Assembly: GCF_003635165.1 (NCBI RefSeq)
Contig: NZ_ML058615.1
Span: forward strand, 62,001 to 126,000
Length of the DNA: 64,000 nucleotides
DNA from: Burkholderia sp. Nafp2/4-1b
Lineage (GTDB): Bacteria > Pseudomonadota > Gammaproteobacteria > Burkholderiales > Burkholderiaceae
Direction: 5' to 3'
Part shown: one piece after another, positions 9,380 through 17,600 of the stretch
Layout: each line of letters begins with the position of its first letter
How positions within the stretch are numbered: position 1 is the stretch's first letter
Position numbers and translations under genes: made by a program
The notes under the pieces: model-generated
The model's input: the letters and a program-made list of their open reading frames with translations, nothing else
The model's database searches: none
Told to the model about the DNA's origin: nothing

Positions 9380-10216
9380 TCAATCGAACGGCACGGCAAG
9401 CCGATCGATCACCGAACTGGTCTTGGGCCGTACGCCGCGCCACCACGCGAACGCTTCGGCCGCCTGCTCGACCAACATGCCGACGCCATCCGCAATACCG
9501 TGTACGCCTGCATTTTTCGCGAGCCGCAGAAACGGCGTGAGGCGTTTGCCGTAAGCGAGCTCGTAGGCCGTGCCGTCCGGACTGAACACACTCGGCGGGA
9601 CCGGCGGTAGGTCACCGGTCAGACTCGCCGACGTTGCATTGACCACCAGGTCGAAACGTCCCATCCGGGCGAGCGCCGCGTAGCCGCACGCAACAACGGG
9701 ACCGCGTCCGGCGATTTGCGCAACCAATGCTTGCGCCTTGTCGACGTCGCGATTCGCGATGACCAGTTCGGCCGGCCGGGCGTCAAGGAACGGCAGCAGC
9801 GCGCCGCGCGCCGCGCCGCCGGCCCCAAGCAGCAATACGCGCTTGCCGATCATCGGGAGACGGAGGTTGTCTTCGATATCGCGAACCAGTCCGATTCCGT
9901 CGAAGTTGTCCGCCCAGATGCGGCCGCCTTCGAATTTCAGTGCATTGGCTGCACCCGCCAGCGTCGCACGCTCGCTTCGTTCGTCGGACATCGCGAACGC
10001 GTCGAGCTTGAACGGGGCCGTCACGTTGATGCCCTTGCCGCCGCCTTCGAAGAACTCGCGAACCGTCGCGACGAAGGCGCCCGCCGGCTCGATCGGCCCC
10101 TCGATGGCCGTATAGCTCATTTGCTGCCGCGTCTCTTGCGCGAAGAGGCCGTGAATCAGCGGAGACTTCGTGTGCCCGATCGGATTGCCGATCACCGCGT
10201 ACTGGTCAGTCATCAT
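9380..10216 (-). CDS. Shikimate dehydrogenase-like oxidoreductase (AroE family)
   Basis: 278 residues, the normal length for AroE, which reduces 3-dehydroshikimate with NADPH. Visible motifs: substrate-binding NPIGHTKSP, catalytic Lys in NVTAPFK, the Rossmann loop LLGAGGAARG, NATSASL, and the C-terminal DGVGMLVEQAAEAF. Two departures stand out: the catalytic NTDG motif is NFDG (in ADNFDGIG), and the NADPH phosphate clamp usually read NRTxxRA is NRDVDKA. It is the last gene of a catabolic operon, and ATG 10216 overlaps the stop of the CoA-transferase gene (ATGA). A paralogue acting on another hydroxy-acid is more likely than the biosynthetic AroE. ATG 10213 is an alternative start. Confidence 0.8.
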   Translation of the reverse strand: MMTDQYAVIGNPIGHTKSPLIHGLFAQETRQQMSYTAIEGPIEPAGAFVATVREFFEGGGKGINVTAPFKLDAFAMSDERSERATLAGAANALKFEGGRIWADNFDGIGLVRDIEDNLRLPMIGKRVLLLGAGGAARGALLPFLDARPAELVIANRDVDKAQALVAQIAGRGPVVACGYAALARMGRFDLVVNATSASLTGDLPPVPPSVFSPDGTAYELAYGKRLTPFLRLAKNAGVHGIADGVGMLVEQAAEAFAWWRGVRPKTSSVIDRLAVPFD

Positions 10217-11433
10217 TGGCTCGCTTTTGAATAGAGGACGCCATCGGCCTGCATCGCGTCGATCTCGGCCGCGTCGAACCCGAGTGAATGCGCGACTTCG
10301 GCGTTGTGCTGCCCGAGATCGGGCGCGACGTCGCGAATCGTCGTATCGCAATCGGAAAACCGGAACGGCAGGTTGGGCAGGCGCAGCGTGCCGTAGCGCG
10401 GATGCTGCTGCTCGACGACCATGCCTCTGGCCTGGATCTGCGGATCGTTCAACACCTCGTCGATGCGTTGCACCTTCGCGCAGGGAACGTCGATGCCGTC
10501 CAGCAGTTCGAGTACCGACGCGACGGAACGGGCGGCGACCCACGGCTCGACCACGGACAGAATCTCCGCGCGATGCGCGTTGCGCCCGACGCTGTCGTGA
10601 AAGCGCGCGTCGACGCCGAATTCCGCCGGGCCGCCGTGCGCGGCGATCAGCGCGGCGAAGCGCTTCCATGCATCGTCGACTTGCGCGGCGATCACGAGAT
10701 CGCCGTCCGCCGCGCGGAACACGCCGTAGAGGGTCGAGGTCGGCATGTCGTGCCCGGTCTGCTCGGGCAGCACGCCCTGCAGCGTGTAGCACTGCACCGC
10801 GTATTCGTGCATCGATACCAGCGTGTCGTACAGCGCCATGTCGATGTGCTGCCCGCGGCCGCTCTTCACGCGCCCCAGCAGCGCGGCATTGATGGCCGCC
10901 ACCGCATGAATGCCGGTGTACATGTCGCCCAGCGAGATGCGCAGCAGCGGCGGCCGCTCGCCCGGCGTGCCGACCATCTGCATGATGCCGCTCTTGGCTT
11001 CGGCGATCAGCCCGAAGCCTGCGCGATGCGCGTCGGGCCCCGTGTGCCCGTACGCCGAAATCGAACAGTAGACGAGGCCCGGATTGCGCGCCGACAGCTC
11101 GGCGTAACCGAGCCCAAGCTTGTCCAGTGCGCCCGGCCGGTAGTTCTCGATGAATACGTCGGCGGAGTCGCACAGCCGCTGCATGAACGCCTTGCCGCGC
11201 GCGTCCTTCATGTTCACGCTCACGCCGCGCTTGCCCATGTTGAGCTGCAGGAAATAGCCGCTTTGCTGGTCGTCGAGTACCGTCGCGTGCTGGCGTCCGG
11301 CGTCGCCGCTGCCGGGCCGCTCGACCTTGATCACTTCGGCGCCGAGCGCCGCGAGACAGCGGCCGACATACGGGCCGGCCAGGAAATGGCTGTAGTCGAC
11401 GACGCGAATGCCTTCGAGGGGGCGGGCCTGCAT
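10213..11433 (-). CDS. CaiB/BaiF (family III) CoA-transferase
   Basis: 406 residues, the full family length. The N-terminus GIRVVDYSHFLAGPYVGR and the segment EVIKVERPG are the standard CoA-binding start. The catalytic Asp lies in GQHIDMALYD, followed by the usual small-domain region. The enzyme would move CoA from one acyl-CoA to another carboxylate (formyl-CoA, succinyl-CoA and similar), activating the substrate. It lies between a MaoC hydratase (stop and start share one base, TGATG) and the AroE-like gene, so it probably makes the CoA ester on which MaoC acts. The specific acid cannot be read from sequence. The start follows directly from the overlap with the upstream stop. Confidence 0.88.
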   Translation of the reverse strand: MQARPLEGIRVVDYSHFLAGPYVGRCLAALGAEVIKVERPGSGDAGRQHATVLDDQQSGYFLQLNMGKRGVSVNMKDARGKAFMQRLCDSADVFIENYRPGALDKLGLGYAELSARNPGLVYCSISAYGHTGPDAHRAGFGLIAEAKSGIMQMVGTPGERPPLLRISLGDMYTGIHAVAAINAALLGRVKSGRGQHIDMALYDTLVSMHEYAVQCYTLQGVLPEQTGHDMPTSTLYGVFRAADGDLVIAAQVDDAWKRFAALIAAHGGPAEFGVDARFHDSVGRNAHRAEILSVVEPWVAARSVASVLELLDGIDVPCAKVQRIDEVLNDPQIQARGMVVEQQHPRYGTLRLPNLPFRFSDCDTTIRDVAPDLGQHNAEVAHSLGFDAAEIDAMQADGVLYSKASQ

Positions 11434-11891
11434 CACAGTGCTCCCGGGCGGCGCGGCACCATCAGCCGATGTTCGCCGCGTTGAACGACCTGCCCGTCCT
11501 GATTGATGAGCTCCGACGGCAGCACGACGATGCCCCATTCCGGGCGGCTCTTGCTTGCCCGCATCGAGCCGACGCGGAATTCCACGTGCAGCACGTCGTC
11601 GACCTTGATCGGCAGCAGGAAATCCCAGGTCCAGCCGAGCGACATGCCCGGCAGGAATCGATAGTCGCTCTGCGTCTTCAGGCCATCGGCAATCGACAAG
11701 CCGAACAGTCCGTGCGCGACCAGGCAGCCGAAATGGCTGGCGTTCGCGTAATCCTCGTCCACATGGACGGGCGTATGGTCGCCGGTGAGGTCGGCGTACG
11801 CGAGAATGCGCGCCTTCGTCACCGTGTAGTCCGGACTCCTGCACGTGTCGCCCTCGCGGGCGTCGTCCCAGTATTTTTCGACGATCGTCAT
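11433..11891 (-). CDS. MaoC-like (R)-specific enoyl-CoA hydratase/dehydratase
   Basis: 152 residues, a single hot-dog domain. The hydratase motif is present as ADLTGDHTPVHVD (Asp and His of the D-x(4-5)-H catalytic pair), followed by HGLFGLSIADGL in the central helix region. Such proteins add or remove water across a 2,3-double bond of an acyl-CoA. Two ATGs lie 6 bases apart. The second, at 11891, is chosen because GGAGG lies 7 bases upstream, while ATG 11897 is only 1 base from it and overlaps the VOC stop. Its neighbour downstream is a CoA-transferase, which fits a CoA-ester catabolic route. Confidence 0.85.
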   Translation of the reverse strand: MTIVEKYWDDAREGDTCRSPDYTVTKARILAYADLTGDHTPVHVDEDYANASHFGCLVAHGLFGLSIADGLKTQSDYRFLPGMSLGWTWDFLLPIKVDDVLHVEFRVGSMRASKSRPEWGIVVLPSELINQDGQVVQRGEHRLMVPRRPGAL

Positions 11892-11893
11892 GG

Positions 11894-12286
11894 TCATGCC
11901 TCCGCGCGCGGGTTGATCGCCAGCGCCTGTGCAACACAGGACGCGGGCCGGGCTTGAATCAGTTCGACGGCAAGACCGTCCGGCAGCCGAAGCCAGTTGC
12001 GGCCCTGCGGCATTTCGGTCACGTCGAAGCGCCGTGCCGCGGCCAGCGCCGCCTCCAGGTCTTCGCACATCACGCCGAGATGCGCGAGCCGGCCTTCCGG
12101 GCCGTCATGGTCGGGCGCATGGATGAACTGCAGGCCGCCGAGTGTCCAGTACTGCCGCGGCGCGTCGAGCGTGCCGTCCGCTTCGCGCATCGTCATGCCG
12201 AGCACTTCCTCGAAGAAACCGATGTGCCAGCGGATGTCCTTCACCCAGATCGCCACGTGTTCCAGATAAGCCTTGGGCGTATTCAT
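11894..12286 (-). CDS. VOC family protein (glyoxalase/dioxygenase-like)
   Basis: 130 residues forming one vicinal-oxygen-chelate unit: AYLEHVAIWVKD at the start (metal His), HLGVMCEDLEAAL in the middle (second His), and a final strand GLAVELIQ (metal Glu). Members act as lyases, isomerases, epimerases or ring-opening dioxygenases using a divalent metal. The start has GAGGAGG 8 bases upstream and overlaps the stop of the PanE-like gene by ATGA. A role as acyl-CoA epimerase or small oxygenase in the operon would fit, but this is inference; the sequence fixes only the fold. Confidence 0.82.
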   Translation of the reverse strand: MNTPKAYLEHVAIWVKDIRWHIGFFEEVLGMTMREADGTLDAPRQYWTLGGLQFIHAPDHDGPEGRLAHLGVMCEDLEAALAAARRFDVTEMPQGRNWLRLPDGLAVELIQARPASCVAQALAINPRAEA

Positions 12287-13233
12287 GCGTTGGCCTCCTC
12301 GCGTCGGCGGTCGGCCATCGCGCGCTCGAGGCCCTTGATCGATGCGACGAGCGTCGCATTGACCGGGGTCGGCACGCCATACCGCTGCCCGTAGCGCACG
12401 ACCGAGCCGTTGATGAAGTCGATTTCCGTGATCGAGCCTTTCTCGAGGCTCTGCAGCATCGACGTCTTGAAGGCCGCGGGCAGCCCCTCGGCGGCGAGCG
12501 TCCAGGCCTGTTCGGGATCGGTCATCGACAGCTTCACGCCGGCGGCCTGCGCCGCCGCGATCGCCTCGGCGACTGCCGCGAGCGACGTGGCCTTCAGCAG
12601 CGGCTCGTCGTAGAGCTGCCCGTAGGTGAGGCCGGTGATGCCGGTCAGCGCGCCCGTCGCGACATTCACCAGCAGCTTGTCCCACATCGTGCCGACGATG
12701 TTGTCGCTGATCGTCGTGGCGAGGCCGGCGGTATTGAACGCGTCGGCGATCGCCTGTACCCGTGGCGTGATGCGGCCGTCGAGTTCGCCGATATAGGTGT
12801 ACTTGCCGATCACGCCCGACTCGATATGGCCCGGGCCGCGCAGCACGCCGCCGACATAGGTCTTGCCGGCGAGCACGCGCTCGCGGCCGACGACGTCGGC
12901 GAGGATGTCCTCGTGTCCGAGGCCGTTCTGCAGCGACAGCACGACGGTATCCGGCCCCACCAGCGACTGGGCGCCGCGGATGGCCGCGTCGGTCTGGAAC
13001 GATTTGACGAGCACGATGACCAGATCGGCCACGGCGACGTCGGCGACTTGCGTCGTCGCATGGACGCGCACGTGCCGGGCGCCGCGGGCGTCGTCGACGC
13101 GCAGGCCGTCACGACGCATCGCATCGACGTGCGCGGGCGAACGGTCGATCAACCAGGTTTCGTGACCGCCTTCCGTGAGGGTGGCACCAATGGCACAGCC
13201 CAGTGCGCCGGCACCCAGAATCGCAATTTTCAA
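12283..13233 (-). CDS. Ketopantoate reductase family protein (PanE/ApbA-like)
   Basis: 316 residues. The N-terminal NADP-binding motif is ILGAGALGCAIG. NGLGHEDIL and MWDKLLVNVATGALTG (catalytic Lys) match the PanE core, and the C-terminal helical domain is complete. Genuine PanE reduces 2-dehydropantoate to pantoate. This copy is the first gene of a minus-strand catabolic operon, divergent from a LysR regulator, so reduction of another 2-oxo or 3-oxo acid is more likely than pantothenate synthesis. The VOC gene starts inside its stop codon. Promoter and regulator sites lie in 13234-13338. Confidence 0.8.
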   Translation of the reverse strand: MKIAILGAGALGCAIGATLTEGGHETWLIDRSPAHVDAMRRDGLRVDDARGARHVRVHATTQVADVAVADLVIVLVKSFQTDAAIRGAQSLVGPDTVVLSLQNGLGHEDILADVVGRERVLAGKTYVGGVLRGPGHIESGVIGKYTYIGELDGRITPRVQAIADAFNTAGLATTISDNIVGTMWDKLLVNVATGALTGITGLTYGQLYDEPLLKATSLAAVAEAIAAAQAAGVKLSMTDPEQAWTLAAEGLPAAFKTSMLQSLEKGSITEIDFINGSVVRYGQRYGVPTPVNATLVASIKGLERAMADRRREEANA

Positions 13234-13298
13234 CGGCTTCTCCTTGACGTATGGCCTAACGATAGGAGCCGCCGATCATGCCGGCAATGCAATGGGTA

Positions 13299-13325
13299 CA
13301 ATAGTGTTATTGCGATAGACAATAA
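13299..13325. promoter_or_regulatory. LysR-type operator between PanE-like operon and its regulator
   Basis: A perfect palindrome TTATTG (13307-13312), 7-base spacer, CAATAA (13320-13325) contains a T-N11-A core, the classic LysR box. A third half-site CAATA (13299-13303) pairs with TATTG (13308-13312) across 4 bases, so two overlapping palindromes share one arm. The site sits 14 bases before the LysR start and about 65-95 bases before the divergent operon, where autoregulation plus activation would be expected. Confidence 0.7.
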
Positions 13326-13338
13326 TGGTGATGGTGCG

Positions 13339-14241
13339 ATGCACGCCGATCTGCCCGACCTGAAGCTGCTGCAGCTTTTCGATCTGCTGTACGAAGTGCG
13401 CAGCGTCACGCGCGTCGCGGAGCAACTCGGCCAGAGCCAGCCGACGATCAGCATCTGGCTGGGGCGGTTGCGGGAACATCTTCATGATCCGCTGTTCATT
13501 CGCACGCCGGGCGGCATGGCGCCGACGCCGCAGGCCGACGCACTGATCGGACCATGCCGGGAGATTCTCGAATCGCTGCGGCGCTTTACTGCGTGGGAGA
13601 TCGCGTTCGATCCCGCGACGGCGCAGCGGCGCTTTCGCATCTGCATGACCGACGCGAGCCACGTCACGCTGCTTCCGCGCCTGTTGGCCCATGTTCGCGC
13701 CCAGGCGCCCGGCGTTCGGCTGGAGGCCGCGCGGATCGACGGCAACACGGAACGCGCGCTGGAATCCGGCGAGGCCGATCTCGCGATCGGTTACGTGCCG
13801 TGGCTGGGCGGCGGCATTTATCAGCAGAAGCTGTACGACCAGGACTGGGTATGTCTGGCGAATCGGCATCATCCGAGGATTCGCGGCCGCCTCGGGGCGA
13901 AGCAGTATCGGTCGGAAGGGCATGTCGCCATTACCGCCGGAACGGGCGCGCAACTGCTGGAGCAGGCGCTGCGGCAGGCGCGTATCGAGCGCGACGTGGT
14001 GCTGGAGTTACCGGGCTTTCTCGGTTTGGGCGCGATCGTGCAAAGCACCGACCTGATCACGACGCTGCCGCGCCATATCGGAGAGACGCTGGCTCAGGCG
14101 AGCGATCTGGCGGTGCATGCATGTCCGGTGCCGGTCGACGGGTTCGCGGTACGGCAGCATTGGCATCCGCGCTATCACCATGAGGCAGGCAACCGCTGGC
14201 TGCGCGGGCTCGTGATTCAGTTGTTCGGTGGTTCGCATTGA
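13339..14241 (+). CDS. LysR-type transcriptional regulator
   Basis: 300 residues. The N-terminal winged helix has the LysR signature (LLYEVRSVTRVAEQLGQSQPTISIWLGRLRE), followed by the effector-binding domain (FDPATAQRRFRICMTDASH onward). The first in-frame ATG after the operator at 13299-13325 is used. It is divergent from the five-gene CoA-type catabolic operon and almost certainly controls it. The effector is probably a pathway intermediate, but this cannot be read from sequence. The protein resembles the NodD/NahR-like branch in length and spacing. Confidence 0.88.
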   Translation: MHADLPDLKLLQLFDLLYEVRSVTRVAEQLGQSQPTISIWLGRLREHLHDPLFIRTPGGMAPTPQADALIGPCREILESLRRFTAWEIAFDPATAQRRFRICMTDASHVTLLPRLLAHVRAQAPGVRLEAARIDGNTERALESGEADLAIGYVPWLGGGIYQQKLYDQDWVCLANRHHPRIRGRLGAKQYRSEGHVAITAGTGAQLLEQALRQARIERDVVLELPGFLGLGAIVQSTDLITTLPRHIGETLAQASDLAVHACPVPVDGFAVRQHWHPRYHHEAGNRWLRGLVIQLFGGSH

Positions 14242-14677
14242 CTGGGGGCGCATAGCTGTCGGAGGCGCGTTGGGGCTTGTGTGGGTTCCTCACTGCCGGC
14301 CCGACCGCGAAAGGGCGGGCTGCTTGACGACGTAGTAGACCAGGCCGCCGGTAACGGCCAGCGCCGTGACCACGATGGCGACGCAGGTCGCCAGCATCCG
14401 TGCGCGAATCGATGCCGCTGCGTGCTTCAGTTTCCGCATCGCAGCATGGCCGGTGTGCATCCACGGCGTGCTCGCGACCCCGTGCCGAACGGATCGTGCG
14501 GGTAGACGCACCGGACGTAACGCAGTTGTGCGGTCGAACCGCATTTCGACCGAGCAATGATGCGCGGACGGTAGTACAAAGGAAGTGTGTCGGATCGTGG
14601 AATCGCGGGCCGCCGGGCCGCGTACAATGCGCACCAGCGCGGCCTGAGACGCCCGGCACCCCAACAGGAGAAAATCA
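14242..14677. other. Intergenic region with an inverted-repeat cluster
   Basis: 436 bases between the LysR gene and the CheB-CheR fusion. Besides a truncated minus-strand frame (14290-14439), it holds overlapping inverted repeats: TGCGGT (14529-14534) with ACCGCA (14538-14543), and CGGTCGAA (14531-14538) with TTCGACCG (14545-14552). The two pairings exclude each other in RNA. No clear -35/-10 pair was found. AGGAG at 14666-14670 is the ribosome site for the next gene. Confidence 0.5.
14290..14439 (-). pseudogene. Truncated membrane protein, probable N-terminal remnant of a sensor
   Basis: A frame of 49 codons begins MRKLKHAAASIRARML and continues into one strong hydrophobic helix (TCVAIVVTALAVTGGLVYYVV), then stops after a few polar residues. 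A basic N-terminus with SIRARML ahead of a single helix is how chemotaxis receptors and GGDEF sensors often begin, so this looks like the stump of a larger gene. It has no convincing ribosome site. A longer start at 14460 is possible, and a real small membrane protein cannot be excluded. Confidence 0.35.
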
Positions 14678-17600
14678 ATGGTAAGGCAAGAGCCCAAGCA
14701 ACAGGAGCGGCTGCCCTCGACGACCACGTTGAAGAGCGATCTACCGTTTCCGGTGGTGGGCATCGGCGCATCCGCGGGCGGCACGACGGCCTTGCAGACC
14801 TTCTTCGAGAGTGCGCCGACCAGCATGGACATGGCGTTCGTGGTCATCATCCATCTGGCACCGAGCCAGGTCAGCCACATGGACAAGGTCCTGCAGCACA
14901 CGACGGGCATGCCGGTGCACCAGGTGACGACCACGGTACCGATCGAGAAAAACCATATCTACGTGATCGCGCCCGGCATGCGGCTCGAGATGTCCGATGG
15001 CTGCCTGCGCTGTAACCCCCTTGGCGCGGCCGACGGAGCGGTGCTCGCGATCGATCATTTCTTCCGGACGCTGGCGGACGCCCATGATTCGCGTGCGATC
15101 GGCATCGTGCTGTCCGGTACCGGCTCCGACGGCGCGGCCGGCCTGAGCCGGATCAAGGAGGCGGGCGGCATCACGCTCGCGCAGACACCCGACGACGCCG
15201 AGTATGCGGAAATGCCGCAGCATGCGATTTCGACCGCGCGCGTCGATATCGTGCTGCCGGCGGCCGACATGCCGCAGAAATTGCTCGATCTGTGGGCGAA
15301 TGCGCGACGCATCGAACAGCAGGGCCTCGAGCTCGCGCAAATGCATCAGAACATCGACCGGCCGGGCGCCAACGATCCGGAGCGCGCGCTGTCCGACATC
15401 CTGATGCACCTGCGGGTACGCACCGGCCACGATTTCAGGCTTTACAAGCGGGCGACGGTATTGCGACGCATCGAGCGGCGCATGCAGGTGAACGGCCAGC
15501 GCGATCTGCTGTCGTACCGCGATTTCCTGCGGACCGCGCCGGACGAGGCCAACGCGCTGCTCGCCGACATGCTGATCGGCGTCACGCAGTTTTTCCGCGA
15601 TCGCGAGGCCTTCGACTTCCTCGAACGCGAAGTGATCGCACGCTTGTTCGCGTCGGAATCCGCGGAGGAGCAGGTGCGCGTCTGGGTGGCCGGATGCGCG
15701 ACGGGGGAAGAGGCGTACTCGATTTCGCTGCTGCTGGCCCGCGCTCGAGAGGCGTCGATGTCCAGCCAGGCGATCCAGGTATTCGCGACCGATATCGATG
15801 AAGCGGCGATCGTCCGCGCCCGCACGGGCTCCTATCCGCTGTCGATAGCAACCGACGTGCCGGCGCCGCTGCTGCAGCGCTACTTCACACGCGAGGGGGC
15901 GCACTACGTGATCGCGAAGGCGGTGCGCGAGCGGATCCTGTTCGCCGCGCACAGCCTGTTACGCGATCCGCCGTTCTCGCATCTCGACCTGATCTCGTGC
16001 CGCAACGTGCTGATCTACCTCGAGCGCGCGGTGCAGCGGCAGATCCTCGAGCTGTTTCATTTCGCGCTGCGTCCCAACGGCTACCTGTTCCTCGGCACCG
16101 CCGAATCGGCCGACGCAGCCGACGATCTGTTTACAGTCGTCGACAAGAAGCGCCGGATCTACCAGGCGCGCGTCGTCACGCATCGCGCGAAACCGGCGAC
16201 CGGTTTTCCGCCGCTGTTCCAGGTGGAAACGGGCGGCACGGACGAGCGCACCACGCCGCAACCGCCGCTGCGGGTGCCGGCCAGTCCGGCCCAGCGCAAT
16301 TTCTCCTATTCGGAGCTGCATCAGCGCGCGCTGGAGACGTATTCGCCGCCGAGCGTCATCATCGACAAGGAATCGAACGTCGTTCATCTGTCGGATAACG
16401 CCGGCCGCTTCCTGCGGCATGTCGGCGGCGAACTGTCCAGCAACATCATGACGCTAGTGCTGCCGGACCTGCGGCTCGACCTGCGCACGGCGATTTTCCG
16501 TGCGCTGCAGACGGGAACGAGCGTCGAGGCGCGCCGCGTCAAGTGGGCGCACGAGGCGCGCGTGTCGTGGATCAACATGACCGTCAGGCCGTTTCACGAC
16601 AAGGTCGCCAATTCGGAATTTCTGCTGATCGTGTTCGACGAAGTGGCCGGCCGCATGACCGAAGAGGATCAGGCCGAAGCGAGCGGACAGGATCCGGTGC
16701 TCGCGCAGCTCGAACAGGAGCTGCAGCACAGCCGCGAGCAACTGGCGACGATCATCGAGCAGTACGAGACCTCGGTCGAGGAACTGAAGGCGTCGAACGA
16801 GGAACTGCAGGCGATCAACGAGGAGTTGCGCTCGACGAGCGAGGAACTCGAGAGCAGCAAGGAAGAACTGCAGTCGGTCAACGAAGAGCTGACCATGGCG
16901 AACGCCGAAATGCAGGCGCGCATCGAGGACACGGCCAAGGCGAACGACGACCTGCACAACATCATCGCGTCGAGCGAAATCGCCACCGTGTTCGTCGACA
17001 AGGAAATCCGCGTCAAGCGCTTCACGCCGAATGCGACGGCGATCTTCAACCTGATCGACACGGACCTCGGCCGGTCGCTGTTCCATATCACGCACGCGCT
17101 GCGGTATCCGACGCTCGCGGACGACGTCCGCCAGTCGTTCCAGTCGCTGCGCCTGATCGAACGCGAAATCGAGAGCGAGGCCGGTCGCTGGTACCTGATG
17201 CGGCTGCTGCCGTATCGCACCGCCGACGATCACATCGACGGCGCCGTGATCACGCTCATCGACATCACCGACCGCCATCACGCGGAAGAAGTGGCGCGCG
17301 CGGGCGAGCAGCGCCTGCGGCTGGTCGCGCAGTCGACCAAGGACTACGCGATCATCATCCAGGACAACAACGGCTCGATCGTCAGCTGGAACGCCGGTGC
17401 GGAACGCATCTTCGGCTATACGGAAGAAGAGATGATCGGGCAGGACGTGGAGCTGATCTACGAACCGAACGATCGCCAGGCGCTCGTGCCGGCGCGCGAG
17501 CGCGACGTCGCGACCCGCGAGGGGCGCGCGGACGACGAGCGCTGGCACCGCACCAAGGACGGACGCCGGATCTTCTGCAGCGGCGTCGTCACGCCGATTT

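Noticed and set aside
9380..10216. Treating this as the housekeeping aroE
   Set aside because: It is embedded in a catabolic operon and has changes in the NTDG and NADPH-clamp motifs.
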